NCBI GenBank assembly: GCA_009667805.1
Contig: CM019063.1
Span: forward strand, 197,574,954-197,638,953
Direction: 5' to 3'
From: Leptobrachium leishanense
Lineage: Eukaryota; Chordata; Amphibia; Anura; Megophryidae
DNA: 64,000 nucleotides
In this document: positions 11,531 to 22,669 of the stretch, piece after piece
How the letters are laid out: each line of letters opens with the position of its first letter
Numbering within the stretch: position 1 is the stretch's first letter
The notes under the pieces: model-generated
Databases searched by the model: none
What the model was told of the DNA's origin: nothing
Seen by the model: only the letters and a program-made list of their open reading frames with translations
Program-made: the position numbers and the translations under genes

Positions 11531-12734
11531 TACACTCACCGGTCACTTTAATAAGTACACCTTGCTAGTACCGGTTTGAACCCCCTTTTGTCTTCAGAAC
11601 TTCCTTTAATTCCTCATGGCATAGATGCAACAAGGTGTTGGAAACATTCCTCAGAGATTTTGGTCCATATTAAAATGATAGCATCACACAGTTGCTGCAG
11701 ATTTGTTGGCTGCACATCCATGATGAGAATCTCCTGTTCCACCACATCCCAAAGGTGCTCTATTGGATTGAGATCTGGTGACTGTGGAGTTCCAATGGAG
11801 TACAGTGATCTTGTTGTCATGTTCAAATAAGCAGTTTGAGTTGATTTGAGGTTTTGTGACATAGTGCATTATCATGCTGGAAGTAGCCATCGGAAGATGA
11901 CACTGTGATCATAAAGGAAAGGACATGGTCAGCAAGAATACTAGGTAGGCCGTGGGGTTAAGACCATGCTCAATTAGTTCTAAGGGACCCAAAGTGTGCC
12001 AAGAAAATATCCCCCACACCATTACACCACCACCACTAGCCTGAACTGTTAATACAAGGCAGGATGGATCCATTCTTTCATGTTGTTTATGCAAAATTCT
12101 AACCCTACCATCTGAATGTCACAGATGAAATCAAGACTCATCAGACCAGGCAATGTTTTTCCAATCTTCTATTGTCCAATTTTGCTGAGCCTATGCAAAT
12201 TGTAGCCTCAGTTTCCTGTTCTCAGATGACTAGAGGGACACCCGATGTGGTATGCTGCTGTTGTAATCCATCTGTTTCAATGTTGGACGTGTGCATTCAG
12301 AGAGCTGGTATTCTGCATGCCTTGGTTGTAACGAGTGGTTATTTTAGTTACTGTTGCCAGTCTGCCCATTCTCCTCTGACATCAACAAGGCATTTTTTTG
12401 TCCACACAACTGCCGCTCACTGGATATTTTCTCTATTTCAGACCATTCTCTGTAAACCCTCGAGATTGTTGTGTGTGAAAATCACAGTAGATCTGCAATT
12501 TTTGTAATATTTAAACCAGCCCGTCTGACACCAACAACCATGCCTCGTTCAAAGTCACTTAAATCCCCTTTCTTCCCCATTCTGATGCTCGGTTTGAAGT
12601 GAACACTAGCAAGTCGTCTTCACCACGTCTAGATACCTAAATGCATTGAATTGCTGCCATGTGATTGGCTGATCAGCAATTTGTGTTAACAAGCAATTGA
12701 ACAGGTGTACCTAATAAAGTGGCCGGTGAGTGTA
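11531..12734 (-). mobile_element. Tc1-like transposon (copy C), 1204 bp, decayed
   Basis: Ends read TACACTCACCGG in inverted orientation with TA on both sides (11529-11530, 12735-12736). The left and right repeats diverge after about 30 bp. Confidence 0.9.
11614..12580 (-). pseudogene. Tc1-like transposase, multiple breaks
   Basis: Starts cleanly at 12580 with MGKKGDLSDFERG and a helix-turn-helix, then decays. The first catalytic region (WSDES) is followed by a stop, the second (YFQHDNALCHK) and third ([15 protein letters not shown]) are still recognisable but in different frames, and the frame ends near 11614. All three acidic residues can be located. The element is a DD34E family distinct from the other three Tc1 copies in the window. 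Confidence 0.85.
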
Positions 12735-12736
12735 TA

Positions 12737-13326
12737 TGCATTCAGAGTGTTAGTGTAGCCATTAATAGAATTCGTTTGTCATCAGATCATCCTATCTGGA
12801 GTGTCAACTGCAATAGTTGCTATACCTGTTGTAACTGTAGCAGGTCTGTAGCACAATTTGTACCCCTAACAAATACCCTGCCTGTTCAAAAAATGCTATT
12901 GTGTCGTTTGTAAACTTAGCTACATTTTCAGCATGTATTTTTCTTTTTTTATTCTCAATACTATTTTATTATGTTATGTAAATTTACTTTATCAAATATA
13001 AAACTAACAAGTACATTTGGAGTGCTGTTGAAATTACTAAAATATGTAAAAACTTGCAATTTACTAAATGACATAAATCGTCATTACACCTTATCAGAGA
13101 ATTTGGATATCCTGATAAAAATGTTTGTGATTTATAAAAATGTATTTTTTTTGAAACTGTAAAAAAATTAGGGATATACAGGTATGTTAACTGACCCGGA
13201 ATTAGTATAGGTATTGCAATAGTCAATCAGCTCATTAATAATGGATCAGCACTTTTATAAATATGGCTTCCAAAGACAATTGATATGCAGCTACACTTGG
13301 GTTAACACCTGCATTGCCTGGCCCAT
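12737..13326. other. No recognisable feature
   Basis: AT-rich spacer between two Tc1 elements; no supported gene or repeat. Confidence 0.4.
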
Positions 13327-13556
13327 AAATTTACTGTCCCCTCAAAATAACTCAACACATAGCCATTAATGTCTGGCAACAAAAGTGAGTACACCCCTAA
13401 GTGAAAATGTCCAAATTGGGCCCAATTAGCCATTTTCCTTCCCCAATGTCATGTGACTCATTAGTGTTACAAGGTCTTAGGTGTGAATGGGGAGCAGGTT
13501 TGTTAAGTTTGGTGTTATCGCTCTCACTCTCTCATACTGGTCACTGGAAGTTCAAC

Positions 13557-14731
13557 ATGGCACCTCATGGCAAAGAACTCTGAGGATCTGAAAAAAAAAG
13601 TATTGTTGGTCTACATGAAGATGGCCTAGGCCAGTGATGGCAAACCTTGGCACCCCAGATGTTTCTGAACTACATGTTCCATGATGCTCTGCCAGCCTTG
13701 TTTGTGACTAAGCATCATGGGATATGTAGTTCAGAAACATCTGGGGTGCCAAGGTTAGCTATCACTGGCCTAGGCTATAAGAATATTGCCAAGACCCTGA
13801 AACTGAGCAGCAGCACGGTGGCCAAGAACACAGCGGTGTAACAGGACAGGTTCCACTCAGAACAGGCCTCGCATGGGTCAAAGAAGTTGAGTGCACATGC
13901 TCAGCGTCATATCCAAAGGTTGTCTCTGGGAAATAGAAGTATGAGTGCTGCCAGCATTGCTGCAGAGGCTGAAGGGGTGGGGGAGTCAGCCTGTCAGTGC
14001 TCAGACCATACGCCACACACTGCATCAAATTGGTCTGCATGGCTGTCGGTCCAGAAAGAAGCCTCTTCTAAAGATGTTGCACAAGAAAGCCTGCAAACAG
14101 TTTGCTGAAGACAAGCAGACTAAGGACATGGAATACTGGAACCTTGTCCTGTGGTCTGATGAGACCAAGATAACCTTATTTGGTTCAGATGGTGTCAAGC
14201 GTGCATGGAGGGGAACCAACCAGGTGAGGAGTACAAAGACAAGTGTGTCTTCCTTCAGTCAATGAAGGAAAGCATGGTGGTGGAAGGGTCATGATCTGGG
14301 GCTGCATGAGTGCTGCCGGGACTGGGGAGCTACAATTCATTGAGGGAACCATGAATGCCAACATCTACTTTGACATACTGAAGCAGAGCATGATCCCCTC
14401 CCTTCAGAGACTGGGCCGCAGGGCAGTATTCCAACATGATAATGACCCCAAACACACCTCCAAGATGACCACTGCCTTGCTAAAGAAGCTGAGATTAAAG
14501 GTGATGGACTGGCCAAATATGTCTCCAGACCTTAACCCTATTGAGCATCTGTGGGACATCCTCAAACGGAAGGTGCAGGAGTGCAAGGTCTCTAACATTC
14601 AACATCTCTGGGATGTTGTCATGGAGGAGTGGAAGAAGGCTCCAGTGGCAACCTGTGAAGCTCTGGTGAACTCCATGCCCAAGGGGGTTAAGGCAGTGCT
14701 GGAAAATAATGGTGGCCACACAAAATATTAA
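13557..14731 (+). pseudogene. Tc1-like transposase, frameshifted and interrupted by a MITE
   Basis: Begins MAPHGKEL and hits a stop at once. The helix-turn-helix (YKNIAKTLKLSSSTVAK) resumes after a 136-bp hAT MITE that sits inside its coding sequence. Further frameshifts split the rest into pieces at about 13945-14265 and 14270-14731. The catalytic residues are visible in LWSDETK, FQHDNDPKHTS and [11 protein letters not shown] (DD34E), and the C-terminus ends GGHTKY. Inactive. Confidence 0.9.
13632..13767. mobile_element. hAT MITE (Buster-like), 136 bp, with 8-bp TSD
   Basis: Ends CAGTGATGGC / complement of CAGTGATAGC, nearly palindromic throughout (TGGCACCCCAGATGTTTCTG on both arms). The 8-bp duplication GCCTAGGC lies at 13624-13631 and 13768-13775. 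A central TA in the target matches the nnnTAnnn preference of Buster-type hAT elements. Confidence 0.92.
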
Positions 14732-14978
14732 CACTTTGGGCCCAATTTGGACATTTTCACTTAGGGGTATACTCACATATGTTACCAGCGGTTTAGACAT
14801 TAATGGCTGTGTGTTGAGTTATTTTGAGGGGACAGCAAATTTACACTTTTATACAAGCTGTGCACTCACTACTTTACAATGGAGCAAAGTGTAATTTCTT
14901 CAGTGTTGTCACATGAAAAGTTATAATAAAATATTTACAAAAATGTGAGGGGTGTGCTCACTTCTGTGAGATACTGTA

Positions 14979-15401
14979 TAATCTCTGCTCAGGACTTGCC
15001 ATTTAGAGCTTCAGTGATGGAATGCACACATGACAATTATTAATAATATTACTTTTATTTGGGTATAAAATAAACAGCATTTGTTATACAGTATGCTGGT
15101 TCAGTTAGGGTTTCCACTGGGATTGTAGCCATCTCCGGGCCACAGATAATATTTCCACGTAAAAAATGTTACGTAAAAAAACATTTAATAAATATGGCGT
15201 GAATTTGACTGTAAAGAGAAAGAAACTTAACTTTACTTTATCTCCTGTTTCCATTTTGTAGATTATTCCCATGATGTAACATTTAACAAAATCTGTGCAA
15301 AAGGTTTACTTTACTGCTGTAGTTTATCCTCTACAATATTTAACAGTCAATGAGGTGTAAGAGGGAATGTGTTTAGATAAGGCTGCAGAACGCCTATTGT
15401 G
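14979..15401. other. No recognisable feature
   Basis: AT-rich DNA, nothing supported. Confidence 0.4.
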
Positions 15402-15409
15402 ATCTAGGC

Positions 15410-15593
15410 CAGTGGTCCCCAACCCTGGTCCTCAGGGCCCACTAACAGGCCAGATTTTGCAGATCACCATGGGGAAAAGCAGACTGAATTCTGCAATCAC
15501 TGAGCAGCAAATCATAACACCTGTGCTGTGCTTCAGATATCTGGAAAACCTGGCCTGTTAGTGGGCCCTGAGGACCAGGGTTGGGGACCACTG
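15410..15593. mobile_element. hAT MITE (Buster-like), 184 bp, with 8-bp TSD
   Basis: Ends CAGTGGTCCCCAACCCTGG in inverted orientation, about 45-bp terminal repeats. The duplication ATCTAGGC is exact at 15402-15409 and 15594-15601, again with TA in the centre. Confidence 0.95.
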
Positions 15594-15601
15594 ATCTAGG
15601 C

Positions 15602-16425
15602 TACCCACGATAAGAGATGGCAGCAAAATGAGAAAAGACAGGGTGCTTAAAAGACTTATAAGCTGTTGTAGAGTTGCAAAGTCTAAAGATTAAACATAAA
15701 ATATTGACAGTAGAAGGTGGTGGCCTATTTTTTATAAAGTAATGAAGAATAAAAAGAAACTGAGTTTTAAATAAATCTTATATTTGAAAATTACACCAAA
15801 TAACAAACTATCCATTAATTTGCATAGAAATACTGACTGCACATGTGAAAACAATCAAAATGAAATGCACTGGTTCTGCTATTTTAAAATACCTGATATT
15901 GTCTCATGTTTATTTTTTGTAAACAGAATGGTTTTATCAGTGTTGATTGTATTATTATTGTTGATCTAAACATTGACAAAAGAGGAATCTGTGCAAAACA
16001 TAACTAAAGCTGCAATAGCAATACAGAAGAACTGGAATTATTTTAACCATACAGTTGCTTTAATTCAATACATATTCTATAAATCAGGTAAGCCAACTTA
16101 TTATTAAATTAGTGCAAACATTGGCCATTCTGCATGTTATCAATATCCTTGTTTTATTTCTTTTTCTTGATGATAATGATTCTATACTGCTTTGCTGTAT
16201 ATTTGGTAAATGCAAAAAGTATGAAAATAAAAATAAAATCTCAAAGATAAGTATACTGGTTAAATATATTACTGCAAATACTATGGAATGGATCATGTCA
16301 AACAATAAGACAATAAGTATAAGCTACACTAGTACTGTAATGAATGTTAGAGATGGCATAGTTGTCCTTACCATGGTATTTCATGGTATTGATGATCAAG
16401 GAATTTTGCCTTCCTTACCATTTAA
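15602..16425. other. No recognisable feature
   Basis: AT-rich DNA without a supported gene or element. Confidence 0.4.
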
Positions 16426-16858
16426 GGGGTTATTCAGAGAGCACCGAAATATCACCAACATTTCGGTGCTCTCTCATTTCCCAGACTTCGGGGATCAAAT
16501 TCTCCAACCCTACGGTGAATTCAACATTCACTGCGGGGTCCCCGAAGTGCAGGGAAGATCCACCGACGTCATCTGAAATTCCGCCGCATCGAATGGAAAA
16601 ACCACCAAAAAACCGCCAAAAAAACAATGCACACATCCGAAAAAAAGCCAACCATCTGCCGCAAAACCGCAGGAAAAACCCCAAATGCATCCGAAAAACC
16701 CAACAATCTGCTGTACACAGCACCAACCAGCTGGCGGAAAAAGCCGACAAACTGATGAACAGGGTAAAGAAAAAACCAAAATGATTGAAAGTGTCAAATT
16801 TGAAACACTGATTGCAAATTAACTACTGGACAAAAATGTCTGGAATTACCATATAAGG
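16426..16858 (+). mobile_element. Family A element, left half
   Basis: Left end GGGGTTATTCAGAGAG and the adjacent GCACCGAAAT hairpin are intact. Homology to other copies runs to GGAATTACCATATAAGG and stops, so the right part is missing. A 140-codon open frame inside is A/C-rich repeat sequence and not a gene. Confidence 0.75.
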
Positions 16859-17149
16859 TGATGGACCAATATTTCTTCACCCGGGTGACTATTTCAACTG
16901 CTGTAGACTTCTTCTCTCTATCTGAGCTTTATCGCGCCCACAGGATCCTGGGAAGGGTTGGAGTCACACAAGCTGGATTGTGCGAAAGACACACTGACTC
17001 AATTTGCGGTTACTTCACAGCCCTTGTAAAGAGCAGTTTATTTATTCCTGGACCCTGGTTATATATCTTTCAGAGACTAAGATGTGGACCAATCAAAAAC
17101 AGTCTACAATACATGCTTTAGAAATGCTAAATACACGGTTTCAAACTTG

Positions 17150-17848
17150 ACATGGCCATTTGCGCGAGAGGCAAAACCCTTTGCGTTCAACGTCGTATTA
17201 CAACGTTCGCGCAAACGATGCACCTTATCGTTTAATGCAGATGGACCTGCGCGAGCGTGATGAACTGTGCGCGTCCTATACTTAACATTGTGAGCGCAAA
17301 TTCGTTTGTGCGCTGGTACGCAGATGGTATTCCAATCAATGCGCATGTTTTTACGAACGACGTTTGCATGCATAATTTTAATGTCTTTGAAAAGTAGTAA
17401 CTGCTGGTAACTGCAAATCGGAACGTTCTGGCCGAAACGAAAAACACCAGCACGAAAAAAAAAAAACACAGTATAGTTACACATTCTACACATACCCAAA
17501 CAATAAAATTGTGAATTTGTGCGTGTTTTTATTATTGCTGCAACATATATTCTCAGATTTACTTTGACAGGCGCAAAAACTTAAGTGAGTCAATTAAGTT
17601 AAATTGATGTCAATTAAGATTCTTAATTCTGATTGGCTGAATCTCGCAAAAAAATAGTCCGCACACTGATTTACGTGCGCTACGTTACTGCGTGCGTATT
17701 ACTCTTCGTTTTGCGCGTCGTTTTTACGAACGTTATTTTTGGATGGATGAGAAAATGCATTCGGATCGTAATACCACCGTTAATTTTTGCGCGATAACGC
17801 TTAACGCGCTGTGCTGGCGAATTTGCGCAAAGAATGTAATAGGGGCCC
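17150..17848. mobile_element. CpG-rich element, family W (copy 1)
   Basis: Unusually rich in CG and GCGC words (TTTGCGCGAGAGG, AACGTTCGCGCAAACG) in an AT-rich neighbourhood. The right edge reads AATGTAATAGGGGCCC, the same terminal words as family U and as a fragment at 30480-30567. The left edge is unclear. Confidence 0.6.
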
Positions 17849-18244
17849 TAGTGTGCATATAGTAATTATGCCCATTTGTGCAAATCGGAGACCGCGTTCC
17901 TTTAATAAAAATTCACGTATCAACACTGTGTCTGAAAACTATTATGTACAAATGATCCACTGGAACCCCATTATTTATAACAACATATGTGTCTGTGTTG
18001 CTTAGCCAGCATCCATATTTTGTATAATAATATTGAACATGACAGTGAATTTTATTGGGTAAACAAATATTTCTAATCCTAGATACTTGATTCAGTTTCC
18101 TGTGCTTTTGTGCTTTGTCTGCTTACTATATTTAGCTTATTAATTGTTACTGTTAAAGATCTAATAACAAATTATTACAATTTTAACCCACTGATGCATA
18201 TGTTATAGTTAGCAACAACTTGTTCAAGCTCCAATAATTATAAC
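17849..18244. other. Upstream region of the first receptor
   Basis: AT-rich DNA with no recognisable repeat. It presumably contains intron and 5' regulatory sequence, but no promoter element can be assigned. Confidence 0.35.
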
Positions 18245-18266
18245 TCATCTTTTATCCTCTCTCCAG
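18245..18266 (+). promoter_or_regulatory. Probable 3' splice site before the receptor start codon
   Basis: A pyrimidine-rich run ending in CTCTCTCCAG lies 8 bases upstream of the ATG at 18275. Vertebrate receptor genes usually splice a noncoding 5' exon onto an exon holding the whole coding sequence, so this is a plausible acceptor. RNA data would be needed to confirm it. Confidence 0.5.
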
Positions 18267-18274
18267 CACTTCAA

Positions 18275-19213
18275 ATGGGAATTAGTAATCAAACGTTCGT
18301 AGCAGAGTTCATCATTCTGGGATTTCCTAGCCTTCAGAAGCTTTACCCTGTACTGTTCTTGATTTTCTTACTTATATACCTTTTCACTATTACAGGTAAC
18401 ATTGTAATTTTTTCAATGGTATTTCTAAATTATAAACTGCAAATACCTATGTTTCTCTTCCTCAACCACCTCTCTGCAATGGAAATCTGGTACACCTCAG
18501 TCATTGTCCCAAAAATGTTGGCCAACTTTGTGGCAAACAGCCGAAGTATTTCCTTCAACAATTGTATGATTCAGCTTTATCTTTTCAGCTCCCTTGGGGC
18601 ATCTGAGTGTTATCTCCTCACAGTCATGGCTTATGATCGTTTCCTAGCTATCTGCAAGCCTTTGCATTATTCTACTCGAATGACTAACACAACCTCCCTC
18701 CAGTTGGCCTCTGGTTCATGGTTGGGTGGCTTCATTTCACCAGTCCTTCCTGTTGTATTGATATCAAAACTTGTGTACTGTGGCCCAAACCAAGTAAATT
18801 ACTTTTACTGTGATGCACAGCCTCTGCTCAGGTTATCTTGTAGTGACACTCGTTTAACAGAACTGGCTATCACTGCATTGGCCACCGGTCTCATTTTTAG
18901 CTCATTTCTTCTGACTGTCCTTTCGTACATCTTCATAATTTCTACAATTTTAGGCATCTCCTCTTCCACAGGAAGGAAAAAAGCCTTCTCCACGTGTGCA
19001 TCTCACTTAACAGTGGTCATCATTTATTATGGCACAATTACTTGTATGTACATGCAGCCAATGTCTAGGTTTTCTTTGGATATCAATAAGGTGCTCTCCC
19101 TACTCTACACAGTGGTGACCCCAATGCTAAATCCTATTATCTACAGTTTAAGGAATAAGGAGATGAAGGAGTCATTGACAAAGATAATGTTGAGGCTGAA
19201 AGCAAAGACATGA
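18275..19213 (+). CDS. Odorant receptor, class II, intact (312 aa)
   Basis: Seven-transmembrane G-protein-coupled receptor expected in the cilia of olfactory neurons, coupling to the olfactory G protein. One uninterrupted 312-residue frame, the usual length for the family. Visible landmarks: N-glycosylation site N5-Q-T; GN at 41-42 in TM1; PMFLFL at 58-63 (a variant of PMYFFL); Cys97 for the disulfide; MAYDRFLAIC at 118-127 at the end of TM3; Cys169/179/189 in extracellular loop 2; SY at 217-218 in TM5; KAFSTCASHL at 236-245 starting TM6; PMLNPIIY at 283-290 in TM7. The LSAMEIWYTSVIVPKML stretch and overall pattern resemble mammalian OR6/OR11 groups (family knowledge, not a search). The ATG follows a pyrimidine-rich CAG splice-acceptor-like site by 8 bases, as expected for a receptor whose coding exon is preceded by a 5' UTR intron. 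No break is seen. The ligand cannot be inferred. Confidence 0.96.
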   Translation: MGISNQTFVAEFIILGFPSLQKLYPVLFLIFLLIYLFTITGNIVIFSMVFLNYKLQIPMFLFLNHLSAMEIWYTSVIVPKMLANFVANSRSISFNNCMIQLYLFSSLGASECYLLTVMAYDRFLAICKPLHYSTRMTNTTSLQLASGSWLGGFISPVLPVVLISKLVYCGPNQVNYFYCDAQPLLRLSCSDTRLTELAITALATGLIFSSFLLTVLSYIFIISTILGISSSTGRKKAFSTCASHLTVVIIYYGTITCMYMQPMSRFSLDINKVLSLLYTVVTPMLNPIIYSLRNKEMKESLTKIMLRLKAKT

Positions 19214-19217
19214 TTAA

Positions 19218-19250
19218 TAATAAAGATGACGCTAGTGTAAGAAAAATAAA
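19218..19250 (+). promoter_or_regulatory. Candidate polyadenylation signals for the first receptor
   Basis: Two AATAAA hexamers lie just past the stop codon, near 19218-19223 and at 19245-19250. Their position fits a short 3' UTR. The region is AT-rich, so chance matches are possible. Confidence 0.35.
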
Positions 19251-19428
19251 AACATTTTATGGAAATATTTCTAATAAAAACTACCTCTTACCCTAACCAT
19301 AATACTCTGTTCTGTCTTTTGACGAAAATCTTTTGACATAATGTGGAAAGCTGGTTGGTTTGTTCCATCAAAACAGTGTGACCATGGGGATTTAGATTCT
19401 ATTGCAGAGTTGGTTATTACTATTTATA

Positions 19429-19500
19429 AAGTATTTTACCAGGAAGGATACATTGAGATTACTCTCGATTTCATGTATGTCCTGGGTTCAAGAACATTGA
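19429..19500. repeat. Short interspersed fragment (AAGTATTTTACCAGGA)
   Basis: TTTATAAAGTATTTTACCAG followed by GATACATTGAGATTCTCTC-like sequence recurs at 38697-38757. Two copies show it is dispersed; probably the end of a LINE or SINE. Confidence 0.6.
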
Positions 19501-20320
19501 ATTTTTATAGTAGGTACAAAAATACAAAGTAATAAATGCAAGGTGTCAAAACCACAACAAAATTGAAAAGAATAGGGTACATGTGATAAATTGACTGGTT
19601 TGTTCCAGTTGATTACTTTTTACCTTTTCTGTGTAAAACAGATTTTTTAAAATCCCTTGTGTTAAGGCTATTTGGAAAGAATAGGTTAAATGTGCTTGGT
19701 TACCTTTTTTCCCCTGCCAATTACGTTGAACCTTAGCTGTGCCACAGGGATTTCTAACAGTGCCTATTTGTTTGTCAGTCTATCTTTGTAGATATAATCC
19801 AAACGTGGCTTGGCGCAATACCTATAAGGGCCATATGTGTATGTTACTCCTTATAAACATATTCAGCCTCTATTGTTAAGTAAATTTATACATAGATAAA
19901 ATAAAATCCTACAATCAACTTCTTTCCAATGGATGTATATGTATATAGAGGTACTTTCAATCAGATTGATCACTTGTAAAAAGTAAACCACTTACAATTC
20001 CCAGAGCCCTCCACGGCTCTGTATATAGCGTTTGAGGATTTTCTGGGACAAATGTCCAAAACCTCTCCCTGTATATTACAGCAGGCCTCCAAAACTTGAT
20101 TGTATTACCAATAAATTATTTATTCCAAACAAATAAAAATAATAAAACCTATAGCTCTATACAATAAAATATAAAACCATAAAAAGTGTAATTTTTTCTC
20201 CTCTTAAGGACTTCTTCAACCAGTAAATTAAGCCCTCATTATGCACCCTTATATAATTCGATGTTACCCAGGGATCCCAAATCTCCCTGATGTCCCGGGA
20301 GTCTCCCTGAAGTGAATGCA
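19501..20320. other. No recognisable gene
   Basis: AT-rich DNA. Near 20271 the words CAGGGATCCCAAATC and, at 20363-20380, their partial complement (TTTGGGAAAAGTGGGATCCC) may be the inverted ends of a small MITE; not resolved. Confidence 0.35.
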
Positions 20321-20435
20321 CCTCCCTAATGCCCGCAAACGCTTCTGAAACTCACGTATTTGGGAAAAGTGGGATCCCTAAGCCAATAGCTGCACAGGCA
20401 GTACAGAGGCAAAGTAAGTTTAAACCTTTCTTTGT

Positions 20436-20760
20436 CTCTGTTGCTTGCAGCCATCGACTCCTTCACGGCAAGAGGCGGAGATAACAGGACCTTAGCTTCC
20501 TGCAAAGGTATCTCAGGGAGTGGTGTCTCTAGGCAGAAAGAAAGAACAGAGTCAAGTGTAACTTCGAGGCAGAGAACCTGGCTTGATGTGGAGATAGTGG
20601 TACCATCGACCGTGATAGAGAAGTCAGGAGGTGGGGAGGCATTAGAGGGAGGAATTAGTAGAAGCTCAGTCTTGGACATGTTAATCTTTAGATGGTGAGA
20701 GGCCATCCAGAACGAGATGCCAGATAAACAGTCGCTGTATGCGGAGGATGTCCCCCACAA
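20436..20760 (-). pseudogene. L2-type LINE reverse transcriptase fragment
   Basis: Minus-strand translation reads SDCLSGISFWMASHHLKINM then SKTELLLIPPS and FSITVDGTTIS-SSQV-CLEVTLDS, the region just after the catalytic palm in L2/CR1-clade reverse transcriptases. About 110 residues survive; both ends are missing. Confidence 0.85.
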
Positions 20761-20789
20761 GTCATCACAGTTATGTTAACACAGTTATG

Positions 20790-21063
20790 TTAACTACATA
20801 AGCAGGCCAGAGGAGGGCATTAACGCCCTGGCCTGTCCAATGATACCAAACATTAACCTAGCTGCCACAGGGGGGACGAAAGTGAAACCCCTTGGCAGCT
20901 AGGGGTTAATTCTCCAACTCATGTCATCGTGTCAACATACGCTAGCGGGCAGGTAGAGGCCTCGAAGGCCTGGCTGACATCCAAGATGTCAGCCGCCTCC
21001 AGGAGAGATCTGCGATCTGACTCCGAATGCCGGATTGTGGACCGGCACCTCAGGAGTTAAAGA
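20790..21063 (+). mobile_element. Family P (TTAA hairpin element), internal fragment
   Basis: Matches the middle of the copies at 43947-45195 and 49581-50721: CCAATGATACCAAACATTAA, the CTAGCTGCCA hairpin (arms 20857-20867 and 20893-20903) and the GGCTGACATC hairpin (20972-20981 with 20985-20994). Termini are missing. Confidence 0.8.
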
Positions 21064-21074
21064 GAGGCATCGCT

Positions 21075-21283
21075 GGAAAGGGTTTTTGCCAGTTTTTTCG
21101 GATCAATTCGGTGGTTTTTGCAGCCATTTTTTGGATGCGTTCGATGGCTTGGTCCCTGCACTTTGGGGACCCTGCGGCGACTGCTGAATTCACTGCAAGG
21201 TCAGTGAATCGGACTTGCCGAAGTGCGGGGAACAGGAGAGCATCGTAATGTGGGTGACATTTGGTGCTCTCTCAATAACCCTG
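21075..21283 (-). mobile_element. Family A element, end fragment
   Basis: Ends at 21283 with TGCTCTCTCAATAACCCTG, preceded by a GCATCGTAATG-type hairpin. Reverse orientation to the 10.4 kb copy and truncated inside. Confidence 0.75.
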
Positions 21284-21566
21284 TAAATGTTTTCTGTGTC
21301 TATTGTGTTCTTCGTGATGTATGTGTCCTGCATTTCCAATGTTATACACAGTACATGCCTATAAAAAAAAACAGTTTTATACAAAAAATTATAATACAAC
21401 ATTCTTTTTTTTTTCATAAAAAATGTAACTCGCATTTTCCGTACTTTAAGCTGGCACTTTTACATTATAACCTGTAACTTGCACAGCATCTATTGTTGAA
21501 GAAGAAGATAGCCTCGGATGTATAGAAGCCCCAAAGGAGGCAGTGTTTGAACCAATAGGTATAGAT

Positions 21567-22498
21567 TAGGGATGTACCGATACCATTTTTTTAAGACTGA
21601 GTACAAGTACTGATACTTTTTAAAAGTACTCACCGATACCGAGTACCGATACTTTTATTTAATGTCATGTGACCACATTTCAATAAGAACAGACCTCATA
21701 TAAAATGCTCCCAGCCCACACATTGCCCCCAGTTCACACATTGCCCCAGCTCATATTGCCTCCAGCTCATATTGTCCCAGCTTATATTGCCCCAGCTTGT
21801 ATTGCCTCCAGCTTATATTGCCCCAGTTTATAATGCCCCAGCTTATAATGCCCCAGCTTGTATTGCCCCAGCTTGTATTGCCTCAGTTTATATTGCCCCA
21901 GCTTGTATTGCCCCAGTTTATATTGCCCCAGCTTTTATTCCCCCAGCTTTTATTGCCCCAGCTTCTATTAGCTCAGTTTATACTGCCTCAGTTTATACTG
22001 CCCCAGCTTTTATTGCCCCAGCTTGTTTTGCCCCAGTTTATATTGCCCCAGGTTGTATTGCCCCCATTTATATTGCCCCAGCTTGTATTGCCCCAGTTTG
22101 TATTGCCCCCAGCTGATAGTGCGCCCCCACTCACATATTGCCCGAGCTCTTATTGCCCCCACGCTCACCCAGCCAGACTCCTCCGGCGCTGTCAGGCTCC
22201 TCCGGCTTCCTGTTCCTTCGAGCGGCCGCAGGCAGAGGTTGCAGCCTGGCTGCTCATTGAGAACCACGTGCACAGCCTCACGTGACTGCGGCTGTGCACG
22301 TGGATCCCAACGCGCGGCTGGGCTACAACCTCTGCTTGCGGCCGCTCAGCGCGACAGGACGCCTGTGGAGCCTGACAGCACGCCAAACATTGCGCCACGA
22401 AACCGGTATCGGTTTAGGTATCGGGGGCCCCTGCACGAGTACCAAGTACTCGTGTAGGTCCCGGTATCGGCACCGATACTAGTATCGGTGCATCCCTA
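21567..22498. mobile_element. hAT element, 932 bp, with 8-bp TSD
   Basis: Inverted ends TAGGGATGTACCGATACC / complement of TAGGGATGCACCGATAC. The duplication GTATAGAT is exact at 21559-21566 and 22499-22506 and fits the nTnnnnAn target of Ac-type hAT elements. No transposase. Inside are a 15-bp minisatellite and a CpG-rich segment with an inverted GCGGCCGC/CACGTG part near 22220-22350. Confidence 0.93.
21722..22112. repeat. 15-bp minisatellite (TTATATTGCCCCAGC)
   Basis: About 26 near-perfect 15-bp units. Being a multiple of three without stops, it yields repetitive open frames in several frames that are not genes. Confidence 0.93.
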
Positions 22499-22669
22499 GT
22501 ATAGATAAAAAATCCTTTATTAGATTATGCAAACAAAATAATCATAAAATCAACATTAAAAGTGGACAACTGGCAACCATTTCCCACAAATCGCTTTGTA
22601 CATTACTACATTCCCACAATAGAAGCTAAGAAACACTCAATCACTATATTCAGTTACTATATTATTCTG

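Larger units (their letters stand above)
13327..14976 (+). mobile_element. Tc1-like transposon (copy D), left end missing
   Basis: The right terminal repeat is complete, ending with the complement of CAGTATCTCACAGAAGTGAG and followed by TA (14977-14978). On the left the match starts only at ACTGTCCCCTCAAAATAACT, so the outer part of that repeat is lost. The inner segment GTGAGTACACCCCTAAGTG is present on both sides. Confidence 0.9.

Noticed and set aside
20863..20903. Riboswitch-like or microRNA-like hairpin
   Set aside because: It is one stem of the family P hairpin array and is better explained by that element.
21772..22285. Pro/Leu/Ala-rich frames of 114-162 codons
   Set aside because: Translation of a 15-bp tandem repeat inside a hAT element.
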